This document shows positions 17,832 to 26,383 of a stretch of DNA of 64,000 nt, piece after piece. Every line of letters begins with the position of its first letter. Positions within the stretch are counted from its first letter, which is position 1. Both the position numbers and the translations under genes were made by a program. Under the pieces are notes generated by a model. The model was not told the origin of the DNA. It did no database searches and saw only the letters and a list, made by a program, of their open reading frames with translations. The DNA is from Acidimicrobiales bacterium (lineage in GTDB: Bacteria; Actinomycetota; Acidimicrobiia; Acidimicrobiales; JAUJNH01): contig JAUJNH010000008.1 of NCBI GenBank assembly GCA_030448245.1, forward strand, positions 1-64,000. Direction: 5' to 3'.

Positions 17832-18065
17832 CTAGCCGTCGTTCCCCGACTCGAGGACGAAGGCGATCTTCACTTGCACCTTGTACAGGCTGATCTGGCC
17901 GTTCTCCACCGTGGCGTTGCTCGAGATCACGTCGACCCCAGTGATGTTCCGCAGCGTCTGCGCGGCCGTCGACACGGCGCTGCGCACGGCGTCGCTGAAC
18001 GAGGTCGGCGAGCTGCCGACCAGCTCGATGACCTTGACGACACCCTGGGGCACTTCCTCGGGCAT
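17832..18065 (-). CDS. Dodecin family flavin-binding protein
   Basis: The start ATG 18065 is chosen because GGAGGAGAGG lies just before it and the 77-residue product then matches dodecin length. VVKVIELVGSSPTSFSDAVRSAV, TLRNITGVDV and the C-terminal YKVQVKIAFVLE are typical. Dodecins form hollow 12-mers that store flavins or related cofactors. Confidence 0.85.
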   Translation of the reverse strand: MPEEVPQGVVKVIELVGSSPTSFSDAVRSAVSTAAQTLRNITGVDVISSNATVENGQISLYKVQVKIAFVLESGNDG

Positions 18066-18140
18066 GTCCCTCTCCTCCGGTTGCAGGCCTTGCAGTCGCC
18101 GCACCCTAACCGGTGCCTGGCTCCGGCGAGCCGCCGGCGG

Positions 18141-18146
18141 TACGTT
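18141..18146 (+). promoter_or_regulatory. Putative leaderless -10 (TACGTT)
   Basis: TAnnnT hexamer ending 8 bases before ATG 18155. It is too close for a ribosome site, so the transcript would start at or near the start codon. It supports choosing 18155 over the upstream in-frame ATG. Confidence 0.4.
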
Positions 18147-18154
18147 CGCCACCG

Positions 18155-18451
18155 ATGCCCGGCGACGCAGCCACGGCCGTCGAGCTCGACCAACCGGTCA
18201 GCGACGACGAGCTCAGCGCCCTCGCGCTGGCGGCCGACCCCGACACCGCCGTCGCCTCCGACGCCGTGTCGCTCTGGGACCTCGCCGGGTGGAACCGGGA
18301 GGAGCTGCTGCCGGCCTGGTACATGCCAGCCCCCCTGCGTGCCTCGTCGTCGCGCTGGCAGCGGTGGGTGATCGGGCTCGTCGTCGCCTCGTTCCTCCTG
18401 ATCAACGGCCACGGCCTCTGCAGCACCTACGGCGTCGTCGGCTTCGGCTGA
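18155..18451 (+). CDS. Small protein with one C-terminal membrane helix
   Basis: The start ATG 18155 is chosen over 18113 because of the leaderless-type -10 just upstream. The 98-residue product is acidic for its first 65 residues, and ends with one hydrophobic segment (about 73-90, WVIGLVVASFLLIN). It looks like a tail-anchored protein with its acidic head inside the cell. No family recognised. Divergent from the dodecin gene. Confidence 0.5.
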   Translation: MPGDAATAVELDQPVSDDELSALALAADPDTAVASDAVSLWDLAGWNREELLPAWYMPAPLRASSSRWQRWVIGLVVASFLLINGHGLCSTYGVVGFG

Positions 18452-18477
18452 GGTGCCCGGCCAGCCGGCCGGCCCGG

Positions 18478-19131
18478 CTACCGCTTCACGGCGAACGTGA
18501 GGCCGTCGGCGATGGGCAGGACGACGACGTCGACCCGGTCGTCACCGGCCACCTTCTGGTTGAAGGCCCGGATGGCCACGGTGTCCAGGTCGTCCTGCCC
18601 GGGGTCGAGCACCTGGCCCGACCACAGGACGTTGTCGACGAGCAGCACCCCGCCCCGCCGGACCCGGGGCAACAGCAGGTCCCAGTAGGCGGCATAGCCC
18701 TCCTTGTCGGCGTCCACGAAGCACAGGTCGATCGCCTCGTCCTCGAGGGCGGCCAGCGTCTCGGCCGCCGGCCCGATGACCAGGTCGATCCGGTGGGCCA
18801 CCCCCGCCGCCTCCCAGTGGCGCCTCCCCACCGCCGTCCACTCCTCGTTGACGTCACAGCAGGTCAGCCGGCCGCCTTCGGCCAGCCCCCGGGCGATGCA
18901 CAGGGCCGAGTACCCGGTGAAGGTCCCGACCTCGACGGCCCGGCGGGCCCCGATGGCCCGGGTGAGCAGCGTGAGGAGGAGACCCTGCTCGGGCGCCACC
19001 TGCATCCGGCTGACGCCGCCGAGTCCGGCGGTCTCGACGGCGAGGGACCGCAGCACCTCGTCGAGTGGGGTGGAGGAGGAGAGGAGGTAGTCGTGGAGGG
19101 GGTCGGAGAGCAGGAAGGACTTCGGGGACAT
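18478..19131 (-). CDS. O-methyltransferase, caffeoyl-CoA type
   Basis: The 217-residue class I SAM-dependent methyltransferase carries motif I VEVGTFTGYSALCIARGL near 67-84, the metal-binding region LCFVDADKEGYAAYW near 135 and LVDNVLWSGQV near 160. Size and motifs match cation-dependent O-methyltransferases of the caffeoyl-CoA/Rv0187 family. The natural acceptor cannot be told from sequence. Confidence 0.85.
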   Translation of the reverse strand: MSPKSFLLSDPLHDYLLSSSTPLDEVLRSLAVETAGLGGVSRMQVAPEQGLLLTLLTRAIGARRAVEVGTFTGYSALCIARGLAEGGRLTCCDVNEEWTAVGRRHWEAAGVAHRIDLVIGPAAETLAALEDEAIDLCFVDADKEGYAAYWDLLLPRVRRGGVLLVDNVLWSGQVLDPGQDDLDTVAIRAFNQKVAGDDRVDVVVLPIADGLTFAVKR

Positions 19132-19208
19132 GCGGAGTCTCTAGCCCGTGTGCCCGGTCTAGGTTCGTGTTTCGAACGTGTTTCCGCCTCGCGCGCAGGA
19201 GGCAGGTC

Positions 19209-19643
19209 GTGCTGCACATCGAGCTCAGCGCCGGGGTGGCCCGGCTCCAGGACACCGCCACGGGGGTGGCGCTGGCCGAGCCGGCGGCGGTGGCCATCGA
19301 CGGGCGGAGCGGCCTCCCGTTCCGGGCCGGATGGGCCGCGCTCGCGCACGACCAGGTGCTCTGGCCGTTCGAGCGCCTCGAGCTGGCCGCCGTCGACCCC
19401 GACCCCGAGCCTCGCCGCTGCATCCTGGCCCACCTGATGCGCACGGCCCTCGACCGGCGCAGCTGGTGGGACCGCGTCCTGCGCCCGGCGGTGACGCTCG
19501 TGGTCCCTTCGACCGTCTCCCCGGCCGCCATCCGGGTGATCAGGGGTGACGCGAGCTTTGCCGGCGCGGCCAGGAACGTCCGGGTCGAGCAGCGGCCCAG
19601 CCTGGGACTGGGCGCCCTGGCCCGCCCCCACGGCGCCGACTGA
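19209..19643 (+). CDS. Short MreB-like protein (N-terminal actin subdomain only)
   Basis: GTG 19209 is preceded by AGGAGGCAGGTC. The 144-residue product begins LHIELSAGVARLQDTATGVALAEPAAVAID, the position and spacing of the first strands and loop of MreB (normally a phosphate-loop GTxN followed by LNEPSVVAID). The rest resembles subdomains IA/IB to about residue 130, then stops; MreB is about 340 residues. The phosphate-binding loop is poorly conserved, so nucleotide binding is doubtful. Similar short homologues may exist in related genomes. Confidence 0.45.
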   Translation: MLHIELSAGVARLQDTATGVALAEPAAVAIDGRSGLPFRAGWAALAHDQVLWPFERLELAAVDPDPEPRRCILAHLMRTALDRRSWWDRVLRPAVTLVVPSTVSPAAIRVIRGDASFAGAARNVRVEQRPSLGLGALARPHGAD

Positions 19644-19650
19644 ACCCGCC

Positions 19651-20226
19651 TCAGGCCAGGTGGGCCGTCTCGTTCAGCGAGTGGACCACCGGCCGGCCGG
19701 AGGCCAGCGAGATCCGGGTGAGGCTGGCCGGGTCGAGGTGGATCGACCAGGCCACCTCGTCGCCCACCTCGAGGGCCCAGGCCACCGCCGCCTTGAGAGG
19801 TGACACGTGGGTGACCACCACGACATCGGAGTCGGCGGCCTCGGCGGCCAGCGCGGCCACGGCCGGCCGCACGCGGGCGCCGACGGCGCTGAGGCTCTCG
19901 CCGCCCGGGGGTGACCAGCCCGGATCGGCCCGCCACCGCGCCCACTCCCCGGCGGGCACCTCGGCGAAGGGGCGGCCCTCCCAGGTGCCGTAGTCCAGCT
20001 CGGTCCACCGCCCGTCCACCGTCACCGGCACCCCGAGGGCATCCGCCGTCTCCCGGGCCCGCAGCAGCGGCGAGCAGATCGCCCGGCTGGCGCGGCCGAC
20101 GACCGGCAGGGCGGCCAGCGCCGCGGCCTGGGCCCGGCCCGCGTGGTCGAGCGGGGGGTCGACCCGGCCCTGCAGCAGGCCGGCGGCGTTCAGCTCGGTG
20201 CGGCCGTGGCGGACGAGCAGCAGCAT
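19651..20226 (-). CDS. Histidine phosphatase family protein
   Basis: The 191-residue protein starts at ATG 20226, overlapping the stop of the upstream gene by one base. LVRHGRTELN near the N-terminus holds the phosphorylated His; Arg in SPLLRARETA, Glu in TELDYGTWEG and the second His in VVVTHVSPLKA complete the active site. Substrate (phosphoglycerate, sugar phosphate or cobalamin precursor) is not determined. Third gene of a coupled operon beginning at 21456. Confidence 0.8.
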   Translation of the reverse strand: MLLLVRHGRTELNAAGLLQGRVDPPLDHAGRAQAAALAALPVVGRASRAICSPLLRARETADALGVPVTVDGRWTELDYGTWEGRPFAEVPAGEWARWRADPGWSPPGGESLSAVGARVRPAVAALAAEAADSDVVVVTHVSPLKAAVAWALEVGDEVAWSIHLDPASLTRISLASGRPVVHSLNETAHLA

Positions 20227-20729
20227 CAGCTGCGGCCGGAGGGGCCGATCAGCGCGCGGTCCAACCGGCCGGAGCGCAGGAACCGCGCCCGGTTCTCCGG
20301 CTCGAGCAACCGGAACCGGCGGACGCACCACCACAGCGCCACCAGCCCGACCAGCTCCATGGCCAGCCGCAGCGGCCACGGCCGGCCCAGGGTGGGCAGC
20401 TGCTCCTCGCCGAAGGCCAGGCCGCCGAGCGGCCAGGCGATCAGCTCGGTCGACGACCACATGCCGTCGAGCACCAGGTTCATGAACGCCCCGATCGGCA
20501 GGGCCAGGAGCTGTCGCCGCAGGGCCCGCCGGCCCACGGTGGCCACCATCACGACCGTCAGCAGGAGGATGGAAAAGGCCAGGGTGTGGAGCAGGCGCAC
20601 ACCCCCAAAGGCCAGGTCGAGCACCGCCGGCAGGACGGCGGCGGCCATCACGAGCCGCTCGTCCAGCGCCGCATCGCGGAACACGGCAACGACCAGCACG
20701 AACGACATGCCGGCGAACCAGAGCAGCAC
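20226..20729 (-). CDS. Integral membrane protein
   Basis: The start GTG 20729 is placed 4 bases after the stop of the zinc-ribbon gene. The 167-residue product has four or five hydrophobic segments (VLLWFAGMSFVLVVAVF; LLHTLAFSILLLTVVMVA; MELVGLVALWW). His in RLLHTL and Asp in LVLDGMWSS sit at membrane edges, as in YdjM-like membrane metal-hydrolases, but the match is weak. Operon position suggests no specific role. Confidence 0.5.
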   Translation of the reverse strand: MLLWFAGMSFVLVVAVFRDAALDERLVMAAAVLPAVLDLAFGGVRLLHTLAFSILLLTVVMVATVGRRALRRQLLALPIGAFMNLVLDGMWSSTELIAWPLGGLAFGEEQLPTLGRPWPLRLAMELVGLVALWWCVRRFRLLEPENRARFLRSGRLDRALIGPSGRS

Positions 20730-20733
20730 GTGG

Positions 20734-21456
20734 TCAGGCCCGCACGAGGATGCGCCCGCAGGACTCACAGGACAGCACGGCGTCGTCCGGCGCCCGCCGG
20801 GCATCGTCGAGGTCGCGAGGCGACAAGGCCAGGTGGCAGCCGGTGCAGCGGCCGTCCTCGAGGCGCGCCGCCCCGATCCCGCCCAGGTGGGCCCGGAGCC
20901 GGTCGTAGCGGGCCAGGAGCTCGGCCGGCACGGCGCCGGCATGGGTGGCCCGCACCGCCTCGAGCCCAGCCAGCTCGGTGTCGACGGCGCCTTTGGCGGC
21001 GGTCAGCTCGGCCCGGAGGCGGCGCAGGTCCGCCACGGCCGCGGCCAGCCGCTGGGCCGCCGCCGCCAGCTCGGCGTCGGCCCCCTCCCGCTCGACGAGG
21101 ACCTCGAACGCCTGGTCCTCGATGGCCGAGGCCCGCTGCCGCAGGTGGTCGACTTCCTCGCCCCAGCGGACGATGTCGCGGGCGGCGGTGCTCTCGCCCG
21201 AGCGGAGCCGGACCTCGACGGCGCCCGCCCGGGTCTCGGTGGCCGAGAGCTGGGCCTCGAGCTCGGCCTGGCTGGCGGCCAGCTCGGCCGCCCGGGCCGC
21301 CAGCGCCTCGTGGGCCCGCTTGGCCGCCACCGCCTCGGCCTCGGCCGCCGCCACCGCCGCCCGCTCGGGAAGGTTGGCCCGCCGGTGGCGCAGCTGGTCG
21401 GCGGTCGTGTCGGTGGCCTGCACCAGGAGCAGGGCCTCCTGCGACGGTGCCGCCAT
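20734..21456 (-). CDS. Zinc-ribbon coiled-coil protein (C4-type zinc ribbon family)
   Basis: The 240-residue protein has a long Ala/Glu/Arg-rich coiled coil (about 20-170), then CTGCHLALSP and CESCGRIL, two CxxC knuckles binding zinc, at 205-235. This architecture is that of the CT398-like/C4-type zinc-ribbon family widespread in actinobacteria, often beside a histidine phosphatase or RNase H gene as here. Probably nucleic-acid or secretion related; unproven. Confidence 0.8.
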   Translation of the reverse strand: MAAPSQEALLLVQATDTTADQLRHRRANLPERAAVAAAEAEAVAAKRAHEALAARAAELAASQAELEAQLSATETRAGAVEVRLRSGESTAARDIVRWGEEVDHLRQRASAIEDQAFEVLVEREGADAELAAAAQRLAAAVADLRRLRAELTAAKGAVDTELAGLEAVRATHAGAVPAELLARYDRLRAHLGGIGAARLEDGRCTGCHLALSPRDLDDARRAPDDAVLSCESCGRILVRA

Positions 21457-21469
21457 CACCGACGCCCGG

Positions 21470-23542
21470 TCACGGGCGGTTGCTGCTCGTCCTCGGGGTG
21501 CTCCTCCGGTACGTCTGCGTCGTGCGGTAGGTCCCCGTCTGGCCCCTCCTGGTGATGGGCGACACGGCATCGCCGCTGCCCGGCAGGATCGGCGCGCCGC
21601 GGGGCACGACGAAGGTCCGGCTCCCGATGGCCTGCCTCGGCGGGACGAGCTGGAACCCGGGCGCCGGCTGGCCGGCCATGTAGGCGTCCATGAACCTCTT
21701 CCAGATGGGCGCAGCGTACGTGGCCCCGTAGACCGCACCCCGCCCTCCCAGGCCCCGCATCGACACGTTCCCACTGGGCACCCCCACCCACACGACGGTG
21801 GTGTTGTTCGGGGTGTACCCGGCGAACCACGTGTTCTTCGACTCGTCGGTGGTGCCCGTCTTGCCGGCGGCCGGGCGGTTGCCGTTGAGGCGGCAGCAGG
21901 TGGCCGTCCCGCCGAACACCCCGGTCTGGATGTCGGCTGCGGTGCGGGCCACCAGCTGCGACATCACCCGCTTTCCCTCGGCCGTGCCCTTGATCAGCAG
22001 CCTGCCCGTCCGGTCCTCGACCCGGTCGATGAAGGTGGGCGTGTGGTACACGCCGTCGTTGGCGACGGCGGCGTAGGCGGCGGCCATTTCCAGGGGCGTG
22101 GCCTCCTCGACCCCGATGGGCATGGTCGCCACGTTCTGGATGGGGTACTTGGGGTTCTGCCCGAGGCCCAGCCGCTTGGCCATGTCGATCACCTTGTTGA
22201 ACCCGATCGTGGCGGCCATCCGCTCGAAGGCGCAGTTGACCGACCCCGACGTGGCCGCAGCCATCGACATGTACCCGCCGCCGATGCCGTCGCCGGCGTT
22301 GTCGATGGGCCGCTTGTCGTACGAGGCGATGCAGGGGCCGCTGGCGTCGACGCTCGAGTCGGGCCCGTACCCGGCCTCGAGGGCGGCCAGCAGGGTGAAC
22401 AGCTTGAACGTCGAACCCGGCTGGCGGTAGCCCTGGGTGGCGATGTCGAACTTGTTCTGCTCGCTGAAGCCGGGGCCGCCGACCACCGCCCGCACGGCGC
22501 CGTTGGCGGGGTCCACCGTGACCAGGGCGGCGATGGCCCCCATGGGGTTCGAGCGCCCGGGCGGGGGCACGCCGCTGTTGGTGGCCTCCTCGGCCAGCTG
22601 CTGGGCCTTCGGGTCGAACGTCGTGTAGATCGAGAGCCCGCCCCGGAACAGGGTGTCGTAGCGGTCGGGCGGGGTCTCACCCAGCCGGGGATCGTCGAGG
22701 AGGCGCTGCTTCAACGCCTCGAGGAAGTAGCTCTGCCGCTCCTGGGGCTTGTTGGGGGCCGCCGGGAGCGGCTCCTCGTTGAGCCGGGTGGCCTCCTCCT
22801 GGGACAGGTGACCGTTCCCCACCATCTGCGACAGGGCGGTGGCCCTGCGGGTCTTGGCCTGCTCGGGGTTGCGGAACGGGTCGTTGGCCAGCGGGTTGCG
22901 GATGAGACCGGCGAGCAGAGCCGCCTGGCCGGGGGAGACCTGCGCCAGCGGGATGTTGAAGTAGGTCTCGGTCGCCGCTCCGACGCCGTACGCCCCGTTG
23001 CCGAAGTAGACGAGGTTCAGGTAGCGCTCGAGGATCTGCTCCTTGGTCAGCTCCTTCTCGAGGCGGGTGGCCAGCACCGCCTCCTTGACCTTGCGGTCGA
23101 CCGACCTCTCGTCGTTGAGCAGGGTCTTCTTCACCAGCTGTTGGGTGATGGTCGAACCGCCCTGGCGGATGCTGCCGGCATCGGCGTTGGTCAGCACGGC
23201 ACGGGCGGTGCTTCTGAGGTCGAAGCCGTCGTGCTCGTAGAAGTTCTCGTCCTCGACGTCGAGGATCGCCTGGACGATCACCGGCGGCACCTGGTCCAGC
23301 GTCACCGGCTTGCGGTTCTCCTCGGCCTTCAGCAGGGTGAGGAATGCGCCGCTGCGGTCGTAGACGACCGACGGCTGGCTCAGCTCGGTGAGCTCGCCGA
23401 GCTTGGTGGCCTGGGCCAGCCAGAGGTCCGACGTGACCTCTTTGAAGGGGATCTTGAGGGCGTACAGCGCGGAAGCCAACATCGCCGACGCCACGCTGAT
23501 GACCAGGGCGAAACGGACGAGCGGTCGCATGTCGAGCAGCAC
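21470..23542 (-). CDS. Class A penicillin-binding protein (transglycosylase/transpeptidase)
   Basis: The 690-residue bifunctional cell-wall enzyme starts at GTG 23542 or ATG 23530. One N-terminal membrane helix is followed by the GT51 glycosyltransferase domain with EDENFYEHDGFD (catalytic Glu) and QGGSTITQQLVKK. The transpeptidase has SxxK as GSTFKLF, SxN as SGSVN, and KTGT in AAGKTGTTDESKNTW. A Pro/Arg/Thr-rich tail ends the protein, with no PASTA domains. It polymerises and cross-links peptidoglycan outside the membrane. Confidence 0.9.
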   Translation of the reverse strand: MLLDMRPLVRFALVISVASAMLASALYALKIPFKEVTSDLWLAQATKLGELTELSQPSVVYDRSGAFLTLLKAEENRKPVTLDQVPPVIVQAILDVEDENFYEHDGFDLRSTARAVLTNADAGSIRQGGSTITQQLVKKTLLNDERSVDRKVKEAVLATRLEKELTKEQILERYLNLVYFGNGAYGVGAATETYFNIPLAQVSPGQAALLAGLIRNPLANDPFRNPEQAKTRRATALSQMVGNGHLSQEEATRLNEEPLPAAPNKPQERQSYFLEALKQRLLDDPRLGETPPDRYDTLFRGGLSIYTTFDPKAQQLAEEATNSGVPPPGRSNPMGAIAALVTVDPANGAVRAVVGGPGFSEQNKFDIATQGYRQPGSTFKLFTLLAALEAGYGPDSSVDASGPCIASYDKRPIDNAGDGIGGGYMSMAAATSGSVNCAFERMAATIGFNKVIDMAKRLGLGQNPKYPIQNVATMPIGVEEATPLEMAAAYAAVANDGVYHTPTFIDRVEDRTGRLLIKGTAEGKRVMSQLVARTAADIQTGVFGGTATCCRLNGNRPAAGKTGTTDESKNTWFAGYTPNNTTVVWVGVPSGNVSMRGLGGRGAVYGATYAAPIWKRFMDAYMAGQPAPGFQLVPPRQAIGSRTFVVPRGAPILPGSGDAVSPITRRGQTGTYRTTQTYRRSTPRTSSNRP

Positions 23543-23593
23543 GATACCGGCCTCTGCTCCGCCTGTGCCGCCACCGGCGGGCCAGGTCGGCGG

Positions 23594-23647
23594 TAGCCTC
23601 CGGCCGTGGTCGACGGCGTGGTTGACGTCCGTCGTCGGCGGCCCTGA
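23594..23647 (+). other. Possible leaderless 13-codon upstream ORF
   Basis: TAGCCT (23594-23599) lies 6 bases before GTG 23606, the spacing seen at other starts here. The frame VVDGVVDVRRRRP stops at TGA 23645-23647, two bases before the GTG of the next gene. It could be a coupled leader peptide, or the two frames may be one gene split by an indel. Confidence 0.3.
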
Positions 23648-23649
23648 GC

Positions 23650-23925
23650 GTGGATCCTGGGCCTCCCGCGGTCGACCTGGCCGCCTTCGGACTGCGGCCG
23701 GGCGAGTCGGTCCGCTTCCGCCGCGGCGCCCGGGGCCGGTGGCACCTGGGCCGCCTCGAGCGCATCGAGCGCGACGGCAGCATCGGCGTCCGCGACGACA
23801 GGGGGGCGGCGCGGGCCCTGCGGGTCGAGCTGGTCCAGGTGGCCGCCAGCGGGCCCAAGGGTGCGGCGCGGTGGGAGCCCCTGGTGGAGCGGATGACCCG
23901 GGGCGACCAGCTCGAGCTGTTCTGA
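23650..23925 (+). CDS. Small conserved-looking protein, unknown
   Basis: The 91-residue frame from GTG 23650 has a basic, Arg/Gly-rich middle (RPGESVRFRRGARGRWHLGRLERIERDGSIGVRDD), predicted mostly beta and reminiscent of a small SH3/Tudor-like barrel, and ends QLELF. No family recognised. Lies between divergent PBP and convergent yceH. Confidence 0.45.
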   Translation: MDPGPPAVDLAAFGLRPGESVRFRRGARGRWHLGRLERIERDGSIGVRDDRGAARALRVELVQVAASGPKGAARWEPLVERMTRGDQLELF

Positions 23926-23949
23926 GCGGAAGCCGGCCGCCGGCTCGGG

Positions 23950-24582
23950 TCAGGGGAGCCCCAGGCCGGCCCGAAGCTCGGCCAGGCCGGCTTCGAGCGA
24001 GGCCACCCGCTCCTCGAGGTCGGCCAGGCGGTCGGTCCGCGGGGGTGGCGCCGCCGGCCGGTCGCCCTCTTCGACGTCCTGGGGGTCACCGCACAGCAGG
24101 TGGGCCCAGCGCAGCTCCTTCTGGCCCAGACGTCGAGGCAGGCGGGTGGCCAGCGGCTCGGGCTGGTCGGCCAGCGCCTCCAGGGCCCGCTGCACCTCGT
24201 CGAGGTGGGCGAAGGCGTGCAGCCGGTCACAGCGGCCCTTCAGCTCGCCCGGCGTCTGCGGGCCTCGCAGCGCCAGGACGCAGAGGACGGCGCGTTCGGC
24301 TGCCCCCAGCGCCAGGGCCTCCGCCACGGCGTGGCGGTACTTCTCGCTGCGCCCGCCGTGGGAAGGGTGGACGAAGCGCACGAACCCGCGCTCCTTGAGG
24401 CTTCTGAGGGCCTCTTCGACCTCCCGGTGCTCGAGCTGCAGGACCGGCGCCCGGCCCGTCGACTGGTTGCACGAGGCAACCAGTGCGTTGAGCGTGAGCG
24501 GATAGGTGTCCGGGGTCGTCACCTCCTTCTCCATGAGGCTGCCCGCCACCCGCACCTCCACCGTGGTCAGGTCCATGGCCAT
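23950..24582 (-). CDS. YceH family protein (DUF480)
   Basis: The 210-residue protein is made of two winged-helix repeats: VEVRVAGSLMEKEVTTPDTYPLTLNAL...CNQ.TGR and later ERAVLCVLALRGPQTPGELKGR. The MEKE.TTP..YPL..N.L...CNQ block is diagnostic of YceH. A short coiled coil (RLADLEERVASLEAGLAELRAGL) ends it. A DNA-binding role is presumed, not shown. Confidence 0.9.
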   Translation of the reverse strand: MAMDLTTVEVRVAGSLMEKEVTTPDTYPLTLNALVASCNQSTGRAPVLQLEHREVEEALRSLKERGFVRFVHPSHGGRSEKYRHAVAEALALGAAERAVLCVLALRGPQTPGELKGRCDRLHAFAHLDEVQRALEALADQPEPLATRLPRRLGQKELRWAHLLCGDPQDVEEGDRPAAPPPRTDRLADLEERVASLEAGLAELRAGLGLP

Positions 24583-24756
24583 CCGCCCAGTCCAGCATGT
24601 CGAGCCGATGCTCCTGAGGTTTCCGCAGGATGAAAGGTGCCGTGGACGACCGCTTTGTCACCCCCGGCCCTGGCCACGCCGGCACCCACCCTGCTATGTT
24701 TCGCTTGTATGTACGAATCCTGCGTCTGTGGCCCTAATGGCGGGTAGGGACCATCC

Positions 24757-25071
24757 ATGCCGCTGACCGGGCCGTCGCCGACGGCTCCTTGGATGGGCAC
24801 GGTGGTGCTGGACGGAGCCATCGATGCGGCCAACGCCGCTCGACTGGACGCAGAGCTCGCCGGCCGCATCGCGGTGGGTACGCAGGTGCTGATGGTGGAT
24901 GTGGGCCGAGCCGACTTCGTTGGACCTGCGGGGCTCGGGGTTCTCGCCGGCGCGGCCACGCGGCTGCAGGACGAGCGATCCGGATCGCTGGTGCTGCGCA
25001 ACGCCGACGCCGACCTGATCCGAAACCTCCGGATGCTCCGCCTCGACCACGTCTTCGAGCTCGAGATCTGA
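24757..25071 (+). CDS. STAS-domain protein without the phosphorylatable serine
   Basis: The 104-residue STAS fold (VVLDGAIDAANAARLDAEL, QVLMVDVGRADFVGPAGLGVLAGA) is typical of anti-sigma factor antagonists such as SpoIIAA/RsbV. In those the loop reads D-S-S-G-L-G and a Ser is phosphorylated by the anti-sigma kinase. Here the loop at 54-61 is FVGPAGLG, with both Ser replaced. No kinase gene is adjacent. Confidence 0.75.
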   Translation: MPLTGPSPTAPWMGTVVLDGAIDAANAARLDAELAGRIAVGTQVLMVDVGRADFVGPAGLGVLAGAATRLQDERSGSLVLRNADADLIRNLRMLRLDHVFELEI

Positions 25072-25089
25072 CCCGTCGAGCTCGGGCCG

Positions 25090-26238
25090 CTACAGGCCCA
25101 GTGAGCGACCGATGATCTCCTTCATGATCTCGGTGGTGCCCCCGTAGATGGTGGTCACCCGGGCGTCCGCGAACGCCCGGCCGATGGGGTGCTCCCGCAG
25201 GTAGCCGTAGCCGCCGTGCAGCTGCAGGCACCGGTCCACCACCTTGTTCTGCAGTTCGGTCGACCACCACTTGGCCATGGCGGCCTCCTCGGCCGTGAGC
25301 CGGCCCTGGTCGAGCGCCTCGACGCACCGGTCGAGGAAGGCCTGGCCGATGCTCACCTCGGTGGCGCACTCGGCGAGCACGAACCGGCTGTTCTGGAACG
25401 ACCCGACGGGCTGGCCAAAGGCGGCCCGCTCCTTCACGTACGCGAGGGTCCAGCCGAGGGCGGTCTCGGCGGCCGCGATCCCGGCAGCGGCGATCGACAG
25501 CCGCTCCTGGGGCAGGTGCTGGACGAGGTACCGGAAGCCCTGGCCTTCGGCCCCGAGCCGGTTCTCGAGGGGGACGGGGACGTCGGTGAAGAACAGCTCG
25601 GCGGTGTCCTGGGCGTGCAGCCCGAGCTTGTCGAGGTTCCGGCCCCGCTCGAAGCCCTCCATGCCCCGCTCGAGCACCAGGAGGCTGATGCCGTCGTGGC
25701 GCTTGGCCGGGTCGGTCTTGACGGCGGTGACGACGAGGTCGGCGTTGATGCCGTTGGTGATGAACGTCTTCGAGCCGTTGACGAGGTACCCGTCACCCGA
25801 CCTGGACGCCGTCGACCGCATCGAGGCCAGATCCGATCCCATGGAGGGCTCGGTCATGGCGATTGCCGTGATGAGCTCGCCCGAGGCGATGCCGGGCAGC
25901 CAGCGGCGCTTCTGCTCGTCGGTGCAGAGCGAGAGGAAGTAGGGCAGGCAGATGTCGTTGTGCAGGGTGAGCCCGAGCCCGCAGGCGGCGGCGCCGGCCC
26001 GCTGCACCTCCTCGCCGATCACCAGGTTGAACCGGAAGTCGCGGGTGCCGCCGCCTCCGTGCTCCTCGGGCACGGCCATGCCCAGGAAGCCGTGCGAACC
26101 GGCCGAGGCGAACACCTCCCTCGGCAGGATGCCGGCTCGGTCCCACTCGTCGAGGTGGGGGACGACCTCGGCGTGCAGCCAGCGCCGGAACGACCGGCGG
26201 AGCTGCTCGTGCTCCTCGGAGAAGAGCGTGCGCTCCAC
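25090..26238 (-). CDS. Acyl-CoA dehydrogenase family protein
   Basis: Start GTG 26238 is preferred to the longer frame from 26301 because TAGCGT (26246-26251, minus strand) sits 7 bases upstream as a leaderless -10. The 382-residue product shows the family fold: helical N domain, beta domain with AIAMTEPSMGSDLASM (flavin/substrate contact) and ITNG, and helical C domain with QLHGGYGYLREHPIGRAFADAR ending in IYGGTTEIMKEII. It oxidises an acyl-CoA using FAD; chain length unknown. Confidence 0.9.
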   Translation of the reverse strand: MERTLFSEEHEQLRRSFRRWLHAEVVPHLDEWDRAGILPREVFASAGSHGFLGMAVPEEHGGGGTRDFRFNLVIGEEVQRAGAAACGLGLTLHNDICLPYFLSLCTDEQKRRWLPGIASGELITAIAMTEPSMGSDLASMRSTASRSGDGYLVNGSKTFITNGINADLVVTAVKTDPAKRHDGISLLVLERGMEGFERGRNLDKLGLHAQDTAELFFTDVPVPLENRLGAEGQGFRYLVQHLPQERLSIAAAGIAAAETALGWTLAYVKERAAFGQPVGSFQNSRFVLAECATEVSIGQAFLDRCVEALDQGRLTAEEAAMAKWWSTELQNKVVDRCLQLHGGYGYLREHPIGRAFADARVTTIYGGTTEIMKEIIGRSLGL

Positions 26239-26245
26239 CGCCGGA

Positions 26246-26251
26246 ACGCTA
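26246..26251 (-). promoter_or_regulatory. Putative leaderless -10 (TAGCGT)
   Basis: Seven bases before GTG 26238 on the minus strand; decides the start of the acyl-CoA dehydrogenase. Confidence 0.4.
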
Positions 26252-26383
26252 CCGGTCAGGAAGCTGGGTCTGGAGGGCCAGGCGCCGGTGCGGGAGGTCA
26301 CATCAGGTCATGCGCATGTGTTGGTGGGACACGGGTGGCCAGGGATCCGCGCGAACACCCGCACCGCCTGGCGAGGATGGGGC

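Noticed and set aside
22677..24230. Long minus-strand open frame spanning PBP and yceH
   Set aside because: It is an off-frame reading across two well-supported genes with low-complexity Arg/Pro content.
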